This document shows positions 33,309-41,307 of a stretch of DNA of 64,000 nt, one piece after another. The translations under genes were made by a program, and so were the position numbers. Numbering within the stretch: position 1 is the first letter of the stretch; every line of letters begins with the position of its first letter. The DNA is from CAYLPU01 sp964385635 (GTDB taxonomy: Bacteria > Chloroflexota > Anaerolineae > B4-G1). Under the pieces are notes generated by a model that did not search any database, had not been told where the DNA came from, and worked only from the letters and a program-made list of their open reading frames with translations. The DNA is taken from contig CAYLPU010000015.1 of NCBI GenBank assembly GCA_964385635.1, positions 1 to 64,000 of the forward strand. The letters run 5' to 3'.

Positions 33309-35540
33309 ATGACCAAGCGGAGCAGGAAGAAGCCAAAGACCCGTTTTAACTGGCGGGCGAGCCTGACCGATCCACTGTTGCAACAGATTCTGTCCCTGGT
33401 TGTTATCGCCTTGGGTGTGATCACGCTGTTGGCGCTGTTCCAGGTGACGACGGGACGCTGGCTGGATGCCTGGGTAGACCTGTTGCAGTACTGGTTGGGT
33501 TGGGGAGTCTTCCCGGCCGTCGTGGCCATCCTTCTGGCTGGGCTGCTGTGGTTGCAGCATCACCTGGACCGTCCAGTGAAGTGGCGGTGGAGACCCATCG
33601 TCGGCGCGGAACTGGCGTTCTTCAGTTTGTTGGCATTGACCCATGCTATTGCTGGACGGGGTGCCCCATGGGGGTTGGTAGAGGAGGGTTGGGGTGGAGG
33701 GCTGATTGGCTGGGCGATATCCATTATGCTCTTGACCTACCTGGGCTGGCCAGCGACTGTGCTCATCCTTTTGGTGCTGCTGGCCTTAGGCCTGGGCCTG
33801 ACCTTCGACATAACCTTCGCCGACGTCAAACGGATCGCAGGTGTGGTGCGGGGAATACTCACCGGTCGGGCGAAGCGTCGTCCGGCCAGGTCTGCTACAC
33901 GGCGTGAGCAACCGCGCCCATCGCAGCCCGCGCATGCCCGATCCACTTCACGCCGGGAATCTGCCCCGCGAAAGGCTGCCCTCCCGGTCCAGGCACGTCC
34001 GTCCAGGAAATCCAGTCGTGCTGTGTCGCCCCCGGCCGATGCCGAGCCTCAGGTTGCGCCAGCGGTTGCTGCTCCCTCTCGCCGGCGCCGGCGCCGGCGC
34101 AAACTCGCTCGCCCCCCGCTCGATCTGTTGAACGAGTCCGAGGGGCCAGCCCTGACTGATAAGGAGATTCGCGAGAAGTCGCAGATTATTGAGGAAACGT
34201 TGAAGCAGTTTGGCCTGCCAGTGGAGGTCACTGAAGTGCGCGTGGGCCCCACAGTCACCCAGTTCGGTGTCTCGCCTGGCTTTGTGGAACGTTCCGGGAC
34301 TGGCGGTCGGAAGGTGCGGGTGGGCCAGATTAGCGCGCTGACGGACGACCTGGCGCTGGCACTGGCGGCTTCCCGTTTGCGTGTCGAGGCTCCTGTACCC
34401 GGCCGTCCCATCGTCGGTATTGAGGTGCCTAACAGCGAGGTCCAACTGGTGGGTGTGCGCGAGGTGATGGAGACAGGCCTGTTTCGCAAACTCGATTCGC
34501 CGCTGGCTGTTGCCCTGGGACAGGACGTGGCAGGCGAGCCGGTCGTGGCCGACATGGCCACGATGCCGCATATGTTGATCGCCGGCACCACTGGATCGGG
34601 GAAGTCGGTCTGCATCAAGGCTATCATTACCTGTCTGATCTATAACAACACACCCGATGAACTGCGCCTGGTCATGATTGATCCCAAGATGGTGGAATTG
34701 GTGCGTTTCAACGGGCTGCCACACCTCTACGGTCGGGTGGAGGTGGACCTGGAGCGGGTGGTCAGGGTGCTGCGTTGGGTCGCGTTGGAGATGGACGATC
34801 GCTACAAGCACTTCGCTGCTGTCACCGCACGCAATCTCGACGATTATAACCGCGTGATGAAGCGAGAGGGGGAGCCACCTCTCCCACGCATCGTCGTGCT
34901 GGTGGACGAATTGGCTGACTTGATGATGCTGGCCCCCGATGAGGTCGAGCGCATCATCTGTCGCATCGCTCAGATGGCCCGTGCCACCGGCATCCACCTG
35001 GTTGTGGCGACCCAGCGACCGAGCGTGGACGTGGTCACAGGGCTGATCAAGGCCAACTTCCCGGCCCGTATTTCCTTCGCCACCGTCAGCCAGGTTGATT
35101 CGCGGGTGATCCTTGATACACTGGGGGCTGAGACGCTCTTGGGCAGGGGGGATATGCTCTACCTGGCGGCTGACGCGGGCTACCCGGTGCGCGTGCAGGG
35201 TTGCTTTGTCTCGGAAGAGGAAGTGGAGCGTTTGGTGGACTTCTGGCGTGAGCAGGTGGGCCCGGTCGAGGCGGAGGCTCCCTGGGAGCGGATGATGCGG
35301 CCGGGAGAGAGCGGTCGGGTCGAGAAGGATATGGACGACGAACTGTTGCAGAAGGCGATTGCGCTGGTGCGCGGTACTGGCAGTGCTTCAGCCTCGCTTC
35401 TGCAGCGACGGTTGCGCATTGGCCACCCACGCGCGGCGCGGCTGATGCAAGAGATGGAAGAAATGGGTATCATCGGCCCTCCTGAGGCGGCTGGGCGCAC
35501 GCGCCGCGTGATCATTGGGGACGATGAGGAGTATGGCTGA
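33309..35540 (+). CDS. ftsK: DNA translocase FtsK/SpoIIIE
   Basis: A 743-residue DNA translocase that moves chromosome ends at the division septum. Four membrane helices lie in about residues 22-160 (LSLVVIALGVITLLALF and others). A basic, Pro/Ala-rich linker covers about 180-275. The motor domain has a conserved alpha part (VRVGPTVTQFGVSPG), Walker A AGTTGSGKSV (about 426-435), IDPKMVELVRFNGLPHL, Walker B RIVVLVDELADLMM (about 525-538), and ATQRPSVDVVTGLIKANFPA. The gamma winged helix that reads polar DNA motifs closes the protein (SASLLQRRLRIGHPRAARLM). No Shine-Dalgarno site precedes ATG 33309, since the gap is filled by a repeat arm; coupling to the S1 gene 14 bp upstream is likely. Confidence 0.96.
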   Translation: MTKRSRKKPKTRFNWRASLTDPLLQQILSLVVIALGVITLLALFQVTTGRWLDAWVDLLQYWLGWGVFPAVVAILLAGLLWLQHHLDRPVKWRWRPIVGAELAFFSLLALTHAIAGRGAPWGLVEEGWGGGLIGWAISIMLLTYLGWPATVLILLVLLALGLGLTFDITFADVKRIAGVVRGILTGRAKRRPARSATRREQPRPSQPAHARSTSRRESAPRKAALPVQARPSRKSSRAVSPPADAEPQVAPAVAAPSRRRRRRRKLARPPLDLLNESEGPALTDKEIREKSQIIEETLKQFGLPVEVTEVRVGPTVTQFGVSPGFVERSGTGGRKVRVGQISALTDDLALALAASRLRVEAPVPGRPIVGIEVPNSEVQLVGVREVMETGLFRKLDSPLAVALGQDVAGEPVVADMATMPHMLIAGTTGSGKSVCIKAIITCLIYNNTPDELRLVMIDPKMVELVRFNGLPHLYGRVEVDLERVVRVLRWVALEMDDRYKHFAAVTARNLDDYNRVMKREGEPPLPRIVVLVDELADLMMLAPDEVERIICRIAQMARATGIHLVVATQRPSVDVVTGLIKANFPARISFATVSQVDSRVILDTLGAETLLGRGDMLYLAADAGYPVRVQGCFVSEEEVERLVDFWREQVGPVEAEAPWERMMRPGESGRVEKDMDDELLQKAIALVRGTGSASASLLQRRLRIGHPRAARLMQEMEEMGIIGPPEAAGRTRRVIIGDDEEYG

Positions 35541-36114
35541 GCGGCGTGCAAACGTGTGGTTGGCAGCTTGGCGACAGGCCGTACTGGACCGTCTGCCACG
35601 TAATCGTGAAGATGCTCCGTGGCTGTGGATCCTGGCGGCCCAGGCCGAGGCCGACCTCTCCCTGGCCCGCCGGATGGCTATTGTCGAGGTTCTGGGGGAT
35701 GGCCGTCCGCATCCTGCCCCCGACCTGCAGGCGGCGGTCGAGGATCGCCTGGGGGAGGGCTGTTTCGGTGCACAGGTGGAGCAGACATTGGAGGCGGACA
35801 TCGCCTCTTTGCGTGCCTGGTCGATTCGCATCGGTTGCAGCGACACGCCGGGGGTGGGGGGCTACTATCTGAAGGATCCGATAGTGAAGGCTATGGACAA
35901 GCCGGGTTATGAGGAGCACCCTAATCCGGTGCAGGCCCAGATCTACCGCTCGATGGGCGACGCCCGCAAGATGCGTAGCATGTTCGAGATGTTCGAATTC
36001 GCCCTCCATCAGATTGGCATCGGGACTCGTTTGCGCCACCCCGACTGGGACGACGAGCAAGTTGAGGCCGAGGTTCGCCGGTTGGTGACGGGGATTGAGC
36101 CTACGATGGGGTAA
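35533..36114 (+). CDS. Conserved hypothetical protein after ftsK
   Basis: A 193-residue soluble protein with no family I can name. It is mostly helical and Trp-rich at the start (NVWLAAWRQAVLDRL, APWLWILAAQAEADLSLARR). The middle (VEVLGDGRPHPAPDLQAAVE) could be a winged-helix-like part, and NPVQAQIYRSMGDARKMRSM resembles none of the usual motifs. ATG 35533 overlaps the ftsK stop by 8 bp and GAGGAG lies just upstream, so it is probably translated with ftsK. Confidence 0.7.
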   Translation: MAERRANVWLAAWRQAVLDRLPRNREDAPWLWILAAQAEADLSLARRMAIVEVLGDGRPHPAPDLQAAVEDRLGEGCFGAQVEQTLEADIASLRAWSIRIGCSDTPGVGGYYLKDPIVKAMDKPGYEEHPNPVQAQIYRSMGDARKMRSMFEMFEFALHQIGIGTRLRHPDWDDEQVEAEVRRLVTGIEPTMG

Positions 36115-36172
36115 CAGCAGTTATGGCGGATGTGCAACTGGAACAGAACCGGCAGTTCGGGGGTGTGGGAAG

Positions 36173-36988
36173 ATGAGCAAATGGTTGAAAGTGGCGTTTC
36201 TGACGGCCCTGCTGATGGGAGCGGGGTACTTCTTTGGGACAGTCTGCGAGCAGATCGGCCAGGCCTATGAGTTGGTACTTTCCCCCTCCAGGGAATTCCT
36301 GCCTCTGTTGTTGTGGTTCCTGCTGGCTCTGGGCGCTGTAGCAGTGACCGCCGGTCTGGTGGCTGCGTTGCTGCGGCCCGTGTGGGTGGGGATGATCGCC
36401 TTTGCCCTCTCCGGGCTGACCATACTCCTGGGCTGGCAGGTGACAGTGGTCAGCACCATACTGGTCCTGGTGCACCTTTTGGCTGCCTCCCTTTACGTCA
36501 TGGGCGTGGCCAGGGAGATGAATGAGCGGATCAGGTTCTCCGTGCGGCCCATCAGCGCAGGCCAGGGTATGTTACTGATGGGCCTTGTCTTTTTGGCCTG
36601 TGGGAGCCTATACCTCGACTACGCGGCGCACATCGAACGGGAAGGCTTCTCCATACCCGAGTCCTACATCGAGATGTATATGGAGCAAATGGAGAAGCGA
36701 ATCGAGGCCCGGGTGCCAGCGGAGGAGCGCCAGGAGGCGCTGGCTGAATTCAGAGAGGAATTCCGGCGCAGCGTAGACGACTTCTTCGAGCGCACAGTGA
36801 AGCCCTATGAGCGGTATATCCCGTTGGTCTTGGCTGCCGGCTTGTTTACGCCCCTGGTGACTATCACTCGCCTGCTGGCCTGGGTGCCGGCTATAGTCCT
36901 CAGCGTTGTCTTCCCCCTGTTGGCGGCGCTGGGCATAACAAACGTGGTTAGCGAGACGCGGGAAGTGCAGAGGCTGGTCATTAGTTGA
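36173..36988 (+). CDS. Multi-span membrane protein, function unknown
   Basis: A 271-residue protein with about seven membrane helices: residues 6-26, 40-65, 70-88, 92-112, 128-146, then 218-236 and 238-258 after a charged soluble loop (about 150-210) rich in Glu and Arg (EMYMEQMEKRIEARVPAEER). The loop lies between helices and could be a coiled coil. No family is recognised. ATG 36173 is chosen because GGGTGTGGGAAG lies upstream and the first helix follows at once; an earlier in-frame start at 36095 would overlap the preceding gene. Confidence 0.7.
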   Translation: MSKWLKVAFLTALLMGAGYFFGTVCEQIGQAYELVLSPSREFLPLLLWFLLALGAVAVTAGLVAALLRPVWVGMIAFALSGLTILLGWQVTVVSTILVLVHLLAASLYVMGVAREMNERIRFSVRPISAGQGMLLMGLVFLACGSLYLDYAAHIEREGFSIPESYIEMYMEQMEKRIEARVPAEERQEALAEFREEFRRSVDDFFERTVKPYERYIPLVLAAGLFTPLVTITRLLAWVPAIVLSVVFPLLAALGITNVVSETREVQRLVIS

Positions 36989-37048
36989 GTTTTTCCGGCG
37001 TAATAGCGAAACGCGCACGTCGCCTGGTTGGAATGATGAGGTGAGAGA

Positions 37049-37828
37049 GTGACAGTGCTGATCGGTACCAGCGGTTTCAGTTACAAAGACTGGGTCGGGC
37101 CGGTCTACCCGCCGGATCTGCCCAAGCAGGAATGGCTCGCTTTCTACGCTAGCGAGTTCCCCACCTGCGAACTGAATTTCAGTTATTACCGTATCCCTGA
37201 CGCCAGCACGTTGGACCGGATGGCGGCCAAGGTCCCCGAAGGCTTCCTCTTCTCGGTCAAGGCTTTCCGGGGCATCACCCACGAGCGAGAGGAGCCGGAG
37301 CCTCAGATGGCGCAGTTCACGGCGGCGCTGGCACCGCTGATAGATGCGGAGAAGTTCGCTTGTGTGTTGATCCAGTTCCCCTACTCCTTCCACGCCAACC
37401 GGACCAACCGAGACTATCTCAAGCGAGTGCGTGAAGGATTCGAGGACCTGCCCGCCGTGGTCGAGTTTCGCTCCTGCGATTGGATCAGCGAGCGCACCTT
37501 CGACGAACTGCGCGCGCTCAACCTGGGCTTCTGCTGTGTGGATCAGCCGCGTTTTAAGAACCTGGTGCCGCCGGTAGCGGTCGCCACCGGCCCTGTGGCC
37601 TACGTGCGGTTTCATGGGAGAAACCGGCAAAAATGGTGGAAGCACGACGAAGCGTGGGAGCGGTATGACTACACCTACAGCGACGAGGAATTGGTGGAGT
37701 GGGTGGACAAGATCGGGCAGTTGGACGCCGAGGCGCCGCTGACGCTGGTCTATATGAACAACCACTGGCAGGGGCAGGCGGTGGGCACGGCGCGACAGTT
37801 GGGAATGTTGATGGAGGGAACGGGCTGA
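37049..37828 (+). CDS. DUF72 family protein
   Basis: A 259-residue protein of the DUF72 family, a TIM-barrel fold of unknown activity. Family strings: IGTSGFSYKDWVGPVYPPDL at the start, CELNFSYYRIP, FLFSVKAFRGITHE, VLIQFPYSFH, VVEFRSCDW and AYVRFHGRNRQKWW, with the closing VYMNNHWQGQAV (where N-N-H is near-invariant). The start codon is GTG with GGTGAGAG upstream. Its stop shares one base with the OsmC gene start, so the pair is co-transcribed. Confidence 0.92.
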   Translation: MTVLIGTSGFSYKDWVGPVYPPDLPKQEWLAFYASEFPTCELNFSYYRIPDASTLDRMAAKVPEGFLFSVKAFRGITHEREEPEPQMAQFTAALAPLIDAEKFACVLIQFPYSFHANRTNRDYLKRVREGFEDLPAVVEFRSCDWISERTFDELRALNLGFCCVDQPRFKNLVPPVAVATGPVAYVRFHGRNRQKWWKHDEAWERYDYTYSDEELVEWVDKIGQLDAEAPLTLVYMNNHWQGQAVGTARQLGMLMEGTG

Positions 37829-38247
37829 TGGGCAAGACGGTGCGCGTCAAGTGGGTCGAGAAGCGGCAGTTTGTTGGCACCGATGGCAGCAAGCACTCCG
37901 TCGTGATGTCCTCACAGGACGCGGGAAACGGCACCGGGATGAGCCCATCCCAGTTGCTGCTGGTGGCGCTGGGGGGCTGCACCTCCTACGACGTGGTGGA
38001 TATCCTGGAGAAGAAGCGCCAGCAACTGACCGGATTGGAGGTCATCATCACTGGCGAGCAGGAGCCGGACCCGCCCTGGACCTATCGTAAGATCCACGTC
38101 CAGTACGTGGTGCGGGGCAAGGGGCTGCGCGAGAAGGCGGTGCGCGACGCGATCGAACTTTCTGAGCAGAAGTACTGTTCCGTTGGCGCGACGGTGCGCG
38201 GCGTGGCCGAGGTCACCTACGACTATATCATCGTCGAGGAGGATTGA
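37828..38247 (+). CDS. OsmC family peroxiredoxin-like protein
   Basis: A 139-residue OsmC/Ohr-fold protein, which reduces organic peroxides with two cysteines. The first is in LLVALGGCTSYDVVDILEKK and the second in SEQKYCSVGATVRG, the expected places on the two central helices. The sequence is of the YhfA-like branch. The ATG overlaps the DUF72 stop by one base. It is convergent with queA; the gap between them holds hairpins. Confidence 0.92.
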   Translation: MGKTVRVKWVEKRQFVGTDGSKHSVVMSSQDAGNGTGMSPSQLLLVALGGCTSYDVVDILEKKRQQLTGLEVIITGEQEPDPPWTYRKIHVQYVVRGKGLREKAVRDAIELSEQKYCSVGATVRGVAEVTYDYIIVEED

Positions 38248-38256
38248 CCGGCTGTG

Positions 38257-38325
38257 GGGGGCGCGATAACCGCGCCCCTACGATACGGCGGCATTGTACC
38301 CTGGGCGCGGCAACCGCGTCTCTAC
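38257..38325. repeat. Hairpin repeat between convergent genes
   Basis: Two similar palindromes, GGGGCGCGATAACCGCGCCCC (38257-38277) and GGCGCGGCAACCGCG (38303-38317), each followed by CTAC-like words. This is another member of the genome's hairpin-repeat families; it could act as a two-way terminator for the OsmC and queA genes, although no U-run follows. Confidence 0.65.
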
Positions 38326-39353
38326 AACACCAGCATCGCGTCGCCGAAACTGTAGAAGCGGTAGCGGAGCCGGATCGCCTCGTCGTAGGCGCGGTCCAGC
38401 AGTCCCTTGCCCGCGAAGGCCGCCACCAGCATCAACAGCGTCGAGCGGGGCAGGTGAAAGTTGGTGATCAGCACGTCCACGGCGCGAAACTGGTAGCCGG
38501 GGTAGATGAACAGGTCGGTTGCCCCGTCAAAAGGCTGCACGCTTTGGGCTTTGACCGCCGCTGTCTCCAGCACGCGCACGCTCGTCGTCCCCACCGCCAC
38601 TATGCGGCGCTCCTCCAGTCTGGCTCGATTCACCTGTTCGGCCACCTCCGGCCTCAGCGAGCAGTACTCGGTGTGCATGCGGTGGTCTTCGATGCGCTCC
38701 TCGCTCACCGGGCGGAAGGTGTCCAGGCCGATGTGCAGGGTGACGAAGGTGGACTGAATCCCCGCCTCCCGCAGCCGGCGCAGGAGTTCGGGCGTGAAGT
38801 GAAGGCCAGCAGTAGACGCTGCCGCCGAGCCGGGCGTGTGTGCGTAGACTGTCTGGTAGCGTTCGGCATCTGCCAGCGAGGTGTGGATGTAGGGAGGTAA
38901 TGGCGTGGCACCTACCTGCTCTGCCAACGGCAGCACCGGCCGGTCGAAGGCGAGCAACCGCATCCCGCGCTCCCCCTCCTCGACCACTTTGGCCTCTGCG
39001 CCGACAGGCTGACCGTCGGGGCCGTGGAGCAGTTTCAGGCGCGTGCCCACCCTGACACGTCTGCCCCTGACCAGCGTCTCCCACGTATCGCCGGTGCGCT
39101 GCCGCAGCAGCAGTATCTCCGCCTTCCCGCCGGTCGGTTTGCGGGCAAAGAGCCGGGCTGGGATAACCCGGCTCTCGTTGTGCACCAGCAGGTCGCCCAG
39201 GCGCAAGAGTTCCGGGAGATCGCGGAAGTGGTGATGGGCAATCTCTCCGGTGCGCCGGTTCACCACCATCAAGCGGGAAGCGTCGCGGGGCTTGATGGGG
39301 GTCTGGGCGATCAGTTCGGGCGGGAGTTCGTAGTCGAACTCAGTGGTCTTCAC
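38322..39353 (-). CDS. queA: tRNA preQ1(34) S-adenosylmethionine ribosyltransferase-isomerase
   Basis: QueA transfers the ribose of S-adenosylmethionine to 7-aminomethyl-7-deazaguanine in tRNA, making epoxyqueuosine. The 343-residue length and motifs fit: FDYELPPELIAQTPIKPRDA at the start, HFRDLPELLRLGDLLVHNES, PLPPYIH, YQTVYAHTPGSAAASTAGLH, HIGLDTFRPV, MHTEYCSL and TNFHLPRSTLLMLVAAFAG. The ATG overlaps the stop of the upstream small membrane protein gene by 4 bp. No other queuosine gene is nearby. Confidence 0.96.
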   Translation of the reverse strand: MKTTEFDYELPPELIAQTPIKPRDASRLMVVNRRTGEIAHHHFRDLPELLRLGDLLVHNESRVIPARLFARKPTGGKAEILLLRQRTGDTWETLVRGRRVRVGTRLKLLHGPDGQPVGAEAKVVEEGERGMRLLAFDRPVLPLAEQVGATPLPPYIHTSLADAERYQTVYAHTPGSAAASTAGLHFTPELLRRLREAGIQSTFVTLHIGLDTFRPVSEERIEDHRMHTEYCSLRPEVAEQVNRARLEERRIVAVGTTSVRVLETAAVKAQSVQPFDGATDLFIYPGYQFRAVDVLITNFHLPRSTLLMLVAAFAGKGLLDRAYDEAIRLRYRFYSFGDAMLVL

Positions 39354-39730
39354 TCTATACTTTCTACGCCCTCCTTCACGGGCCCGGCGACTTCTTCTTC
39401 CACCGTTTCCTCAGCGGCGGTGGCAGATACGGCCTGCCATACGGCGATGATGAGGCAGGCGGTGGCGATCAGGTTGAGGGCGCCGCAGCAGCAGCCGAGA
39501 CCGCCCATCGCCCAAGTCACTCTTCCGGCGATCATTTGTCGGAAGATGAGTCTATCGAGAAAGGCAGAGCGCATGATCGCTCCCATGTCCTGGATAAACA
39601 ACAGTCCGAAGGCGACTGTTGCCAGGATGGCCGGGGTGCCTTTGACCTTGAGCAGCAGGATGATCGCCACGACGAGACCTGCCAGGTGCGCGATTGTGAA
39701 AACTGCGAGGTTTACGTAGTTCAGAGCCAT
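39350..39730 (-). CDS. Small membrane protein upstream of queA
   Basis: A 126-residue protein with three membrane helices (about 7-28, 32-52 and 72-100) and a GCCCG stretch in the third. The C-terminus is acidic (AAEETVEEEVAGPVKEGVES). No family is recognised. ATG 39730 is preferred to one at 39817 because GAAAGGGG lies upstream and the first helix begins just after. The stop overlaps the queA start by 4 bp (ATGA). Confidence 0.65.
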   Translation of the reverse strand: MALNYVNLAVFTIAHLAGLVVAIILLLKVKGTPAILATVAFGLLFIQDMGAIMRSAFLDRLIFRQMIAGRVTWAMGGLGCCCGALNLIATACLIIAVWQAVSATAAEETVEEEVAGPVKEGVESIE

Positions 39731-39884
39731 TTTTTGGATACCCCTTTCCAGTCTCATTGATGAGCGATTTAGCAGACGTGCGATGGTGCTCAGCAGAACC
39801 GTTACCCAAATTGACATCTGGGCTCGCGATGGTACTTCCCGATTACAATTCTACACACAATGTCTGCTTTAAGCAAATCGCGCA

Positions 39885-39913
39885 TTGACTTCTGCGCCAG
39901 GTTGCGCTATACT
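39885..39913 (+). promoter_or_regulatory. Promoter of a putative small RNA
   Basis: TTGACT (39885-39890), 17-bp spacer, TATACT (39908-39913). No ORF with a ribosome-binding site follows for 350 bp; a structured region closed by a GC hairpin does. Confidence 0.55.
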
Positions 39914-39917
39914 GAAG

Positions 39918-40052
39918 ATGCAACGGGCAAACAGAAATGCCTTGCGGCTGCTCCGGAGCCCGGAAGCGGCCACGGTGGTGGGATCCGCCAAGGCAGCAGA
40001 CATCGTAGCACAAGGCCCGCCCACTATCAGGATGGGGGCGGGCTGTTCGTTT
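39918..40052 (+). ncRNA. Putative structured small RNA upstream of the caspase gene
   Basis: The segment runs from a good promoter to a terminator-like hairpin and shows no plausible ORF. GCCTTGCGG near 39938 can pair with CCGCCAAGGC near 39985, enclosing the palindrome GCTCCGGAGC. The end is GCCCGCCC (40015-40022) pairing with GGGCGGGC (40036-40043), then TGTTCGTTT. It matches no RNA family I can recall. It may be an independent sRNA or a leader or attenuator of the conflict array. Confidence 0.35.
40015..40052 (+). terminator. Rho-independent terminator-like hairpin
   Basis: Perfect 8-bp GC stem (GCCCGCCC / GGGCGGGC), 13-base loop, followed by a T-rich TGTTCGTTT. It ends the putative small RNA and insulates it from the next promoter at 40075. 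Confidence 0.5.
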
Positions 40053-40074
40053 CAGACAGAGCCTGTCAATCGAG

Positions 40075-40103
40075 TTGAAATTATCTGCCAAACGGGATAT
40101 ACT
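40075..40103 (+). promoter_or_regulatory. Promoter 1 of the caspase-led array
   Basis: TTGAAA (40075-40080), 17-bp spacer, TATACT (40098-40103), directly after the terminator-like hairpin. The leader to the ATG at 40269 would be about 160 bases. Confidence 0.6.
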
Positions 40104-40200
40104 ATGGGTGAGAGATGTGCGGACACTGATCATCATTATTGTAGGGAGGTGCACCTTATGCGAGACTGACTGACAACTGATTGGGAAAACTGTTCTGTCT

Positions 40201-40230
40201 TTGACCCCGCCTGGGGTGTAGTGCTAGAGT
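40201..40230 (+). promoter_or_regulatory. Possible promoter 2 of the caspase-led array
   Basis: TTGACC (40201-40206), 18-bp spacer, TAGAGT (40225-40230), 39 bp before the ATG. The -10 box is weaker than that of promoter 1. Confidence 0.4.
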
Positions 40231-40268
40231 ATCTCTCTTGAATACCAACGAGGGAAGGAGGTCTAACC

Positions 40269-41189
40269 ATGTCCAGGAAAGCGTTGCTTGTGGGGATCAA
40301 CAACTTCACGCGGCCCAAGTGGCGGCTGCGTGGCTGCATCAACGATACGATTGCGATGCAGGGGCTCCTGACAGCCTACTTCGGGTTCCAGGATGAGGAT
40401 ATCAAGGTCATGCACGATGGCGATGCCAGCGCCCAGGGCATCCGCGACGGCCTGGCCTGGCTCCTGAGCGAGTACGGCGGCGGCGACGACGTGCGTGTCT
40501 TTCACTTCTCCAGCCACGGGACCCAGGTTGATGACCAAAGCGGGGACGAGTGGGAGTGCCTCGATGAGGTCATCGTGCCCTACGACCACGACTGGGACAA
40601 CCCGTTCCGGGATGATGACCTGAAGGGGATCTTCGACACCATCCCCAAGGAAGTCAATTTCACCTTCATCGCCGATTGCTGCCACAGCGGCTCGATTCAA
40701 AAGGCACTCCTCGACAGCGGCATTGAGTTCGAACCCCGCTATCTGACCCCGCCGCCGGAGGTCACGGATCGCATCGCAGACTTGCGGGCCAAGCGGGACG
40801 TCAAGGCCGATGAGTATATTGCCCAGCAGTTGCCAGAGATGCTGCAAGGCATCCCACCGGACCAATGGGCGGAGAAGATCAAGGAGTATATCGCGCTTCT
40901 TCTGAACCGCTTCCGGGAGAACAGGTATGATGTCGTTCACAGCGAGCGGCACGTTTTGTTGGCTGCCTGCGAAGATCGCCAGACGGCGGCGGATGCCTAT
41001 ATTGAGGGTGACTACCGGGGCGCCTTCACCTGGGCATTGAGCCAGGCTATCAAAGACGCCAATGGAAATCTGACGTATGCCGAGCTCATCAAGCGTGCGG
41101 GCACCAACCTTCGGAACTATGCGCAAAAGCCACAACTCGAGTGTCCATCCGAGATGCGCAGGCTGAAGGTTTTCGCACCGCTCACCTAG
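40269..41189 (+). CDS. Caspase-like (metacaspase-type, C14) protease
   Basis: A 306-residue caspase-fold protease. It opens RKALLVGINNF, the usual beta-1 strand. The catalytic pair is clear: H83 in FHFSSHGTQ and C138 in ADCCHSGS (DSCHSG in metacaspases). ECLDEVIVPYDHDW and DDDLKGIF supply the acidic substrate pocket, indicating cleavage after basic residues as in metacaspases. A helical insertion (about 165-225) separates the core from the last strand block (VLLAACEDRQTAADAYI, GAFTWALSQAI). No regulatory domain is fused, so control must come from partners encoded downstream. AAGGAGG precedes the ATG. It is the first of seven co-directional genes. Confidence 0.93.
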   Translation: MSRKALLVGINNFTRPKWRLRGCINDTIAMQGLLTAYFGFQDEDIKVMHDGDASAQGIRDGLAWLLSEYGGGDDVRVFHFSSHGTQVDDQSGDEWECLDEVIVPYDHDWDNPFRDDDLKGIFDTIPKEVNFTFIADCCHSGSIQKALLDSGIEFEPRYLTPPPEVTDRIADLRAKRDVKADEYIAQQLPEMLQGIPPDQWAEKIKEYIALLLNRFRENRYDVVHSERHVLLAACEDRQTAADAYIEGDYRGAFTWALSQAIKDANGNLTYAELIKRAGTNLRNYAQKPQLECPSEMRRLKVFAPLT

Positions 41190-41307
41190 GGGGTAAGCAG
41201 CGGGCAGAATCGTCCGCTAAAACCTACTCCAGACCTTTAGGTTCTAAGCGGTGGGCGGCGGACGCAGCGACTGCTTGTTGCCTGCACCTGCTATTGGAGG
41301 GATGATT

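Noticed and set aside
39918..40052. SRP RNA or RNase P RNA
   Set aside because: The conserved GGAAGG/AGCA region of SRP RNA and the conserved core of RNase P RNA are not present.
39885..40169. 95-codon open frame in the gap before the caspase gene
   Set aside because: No ribosome-binding site, no domain, and it runs through a terminator-like hairpin and a promoter.
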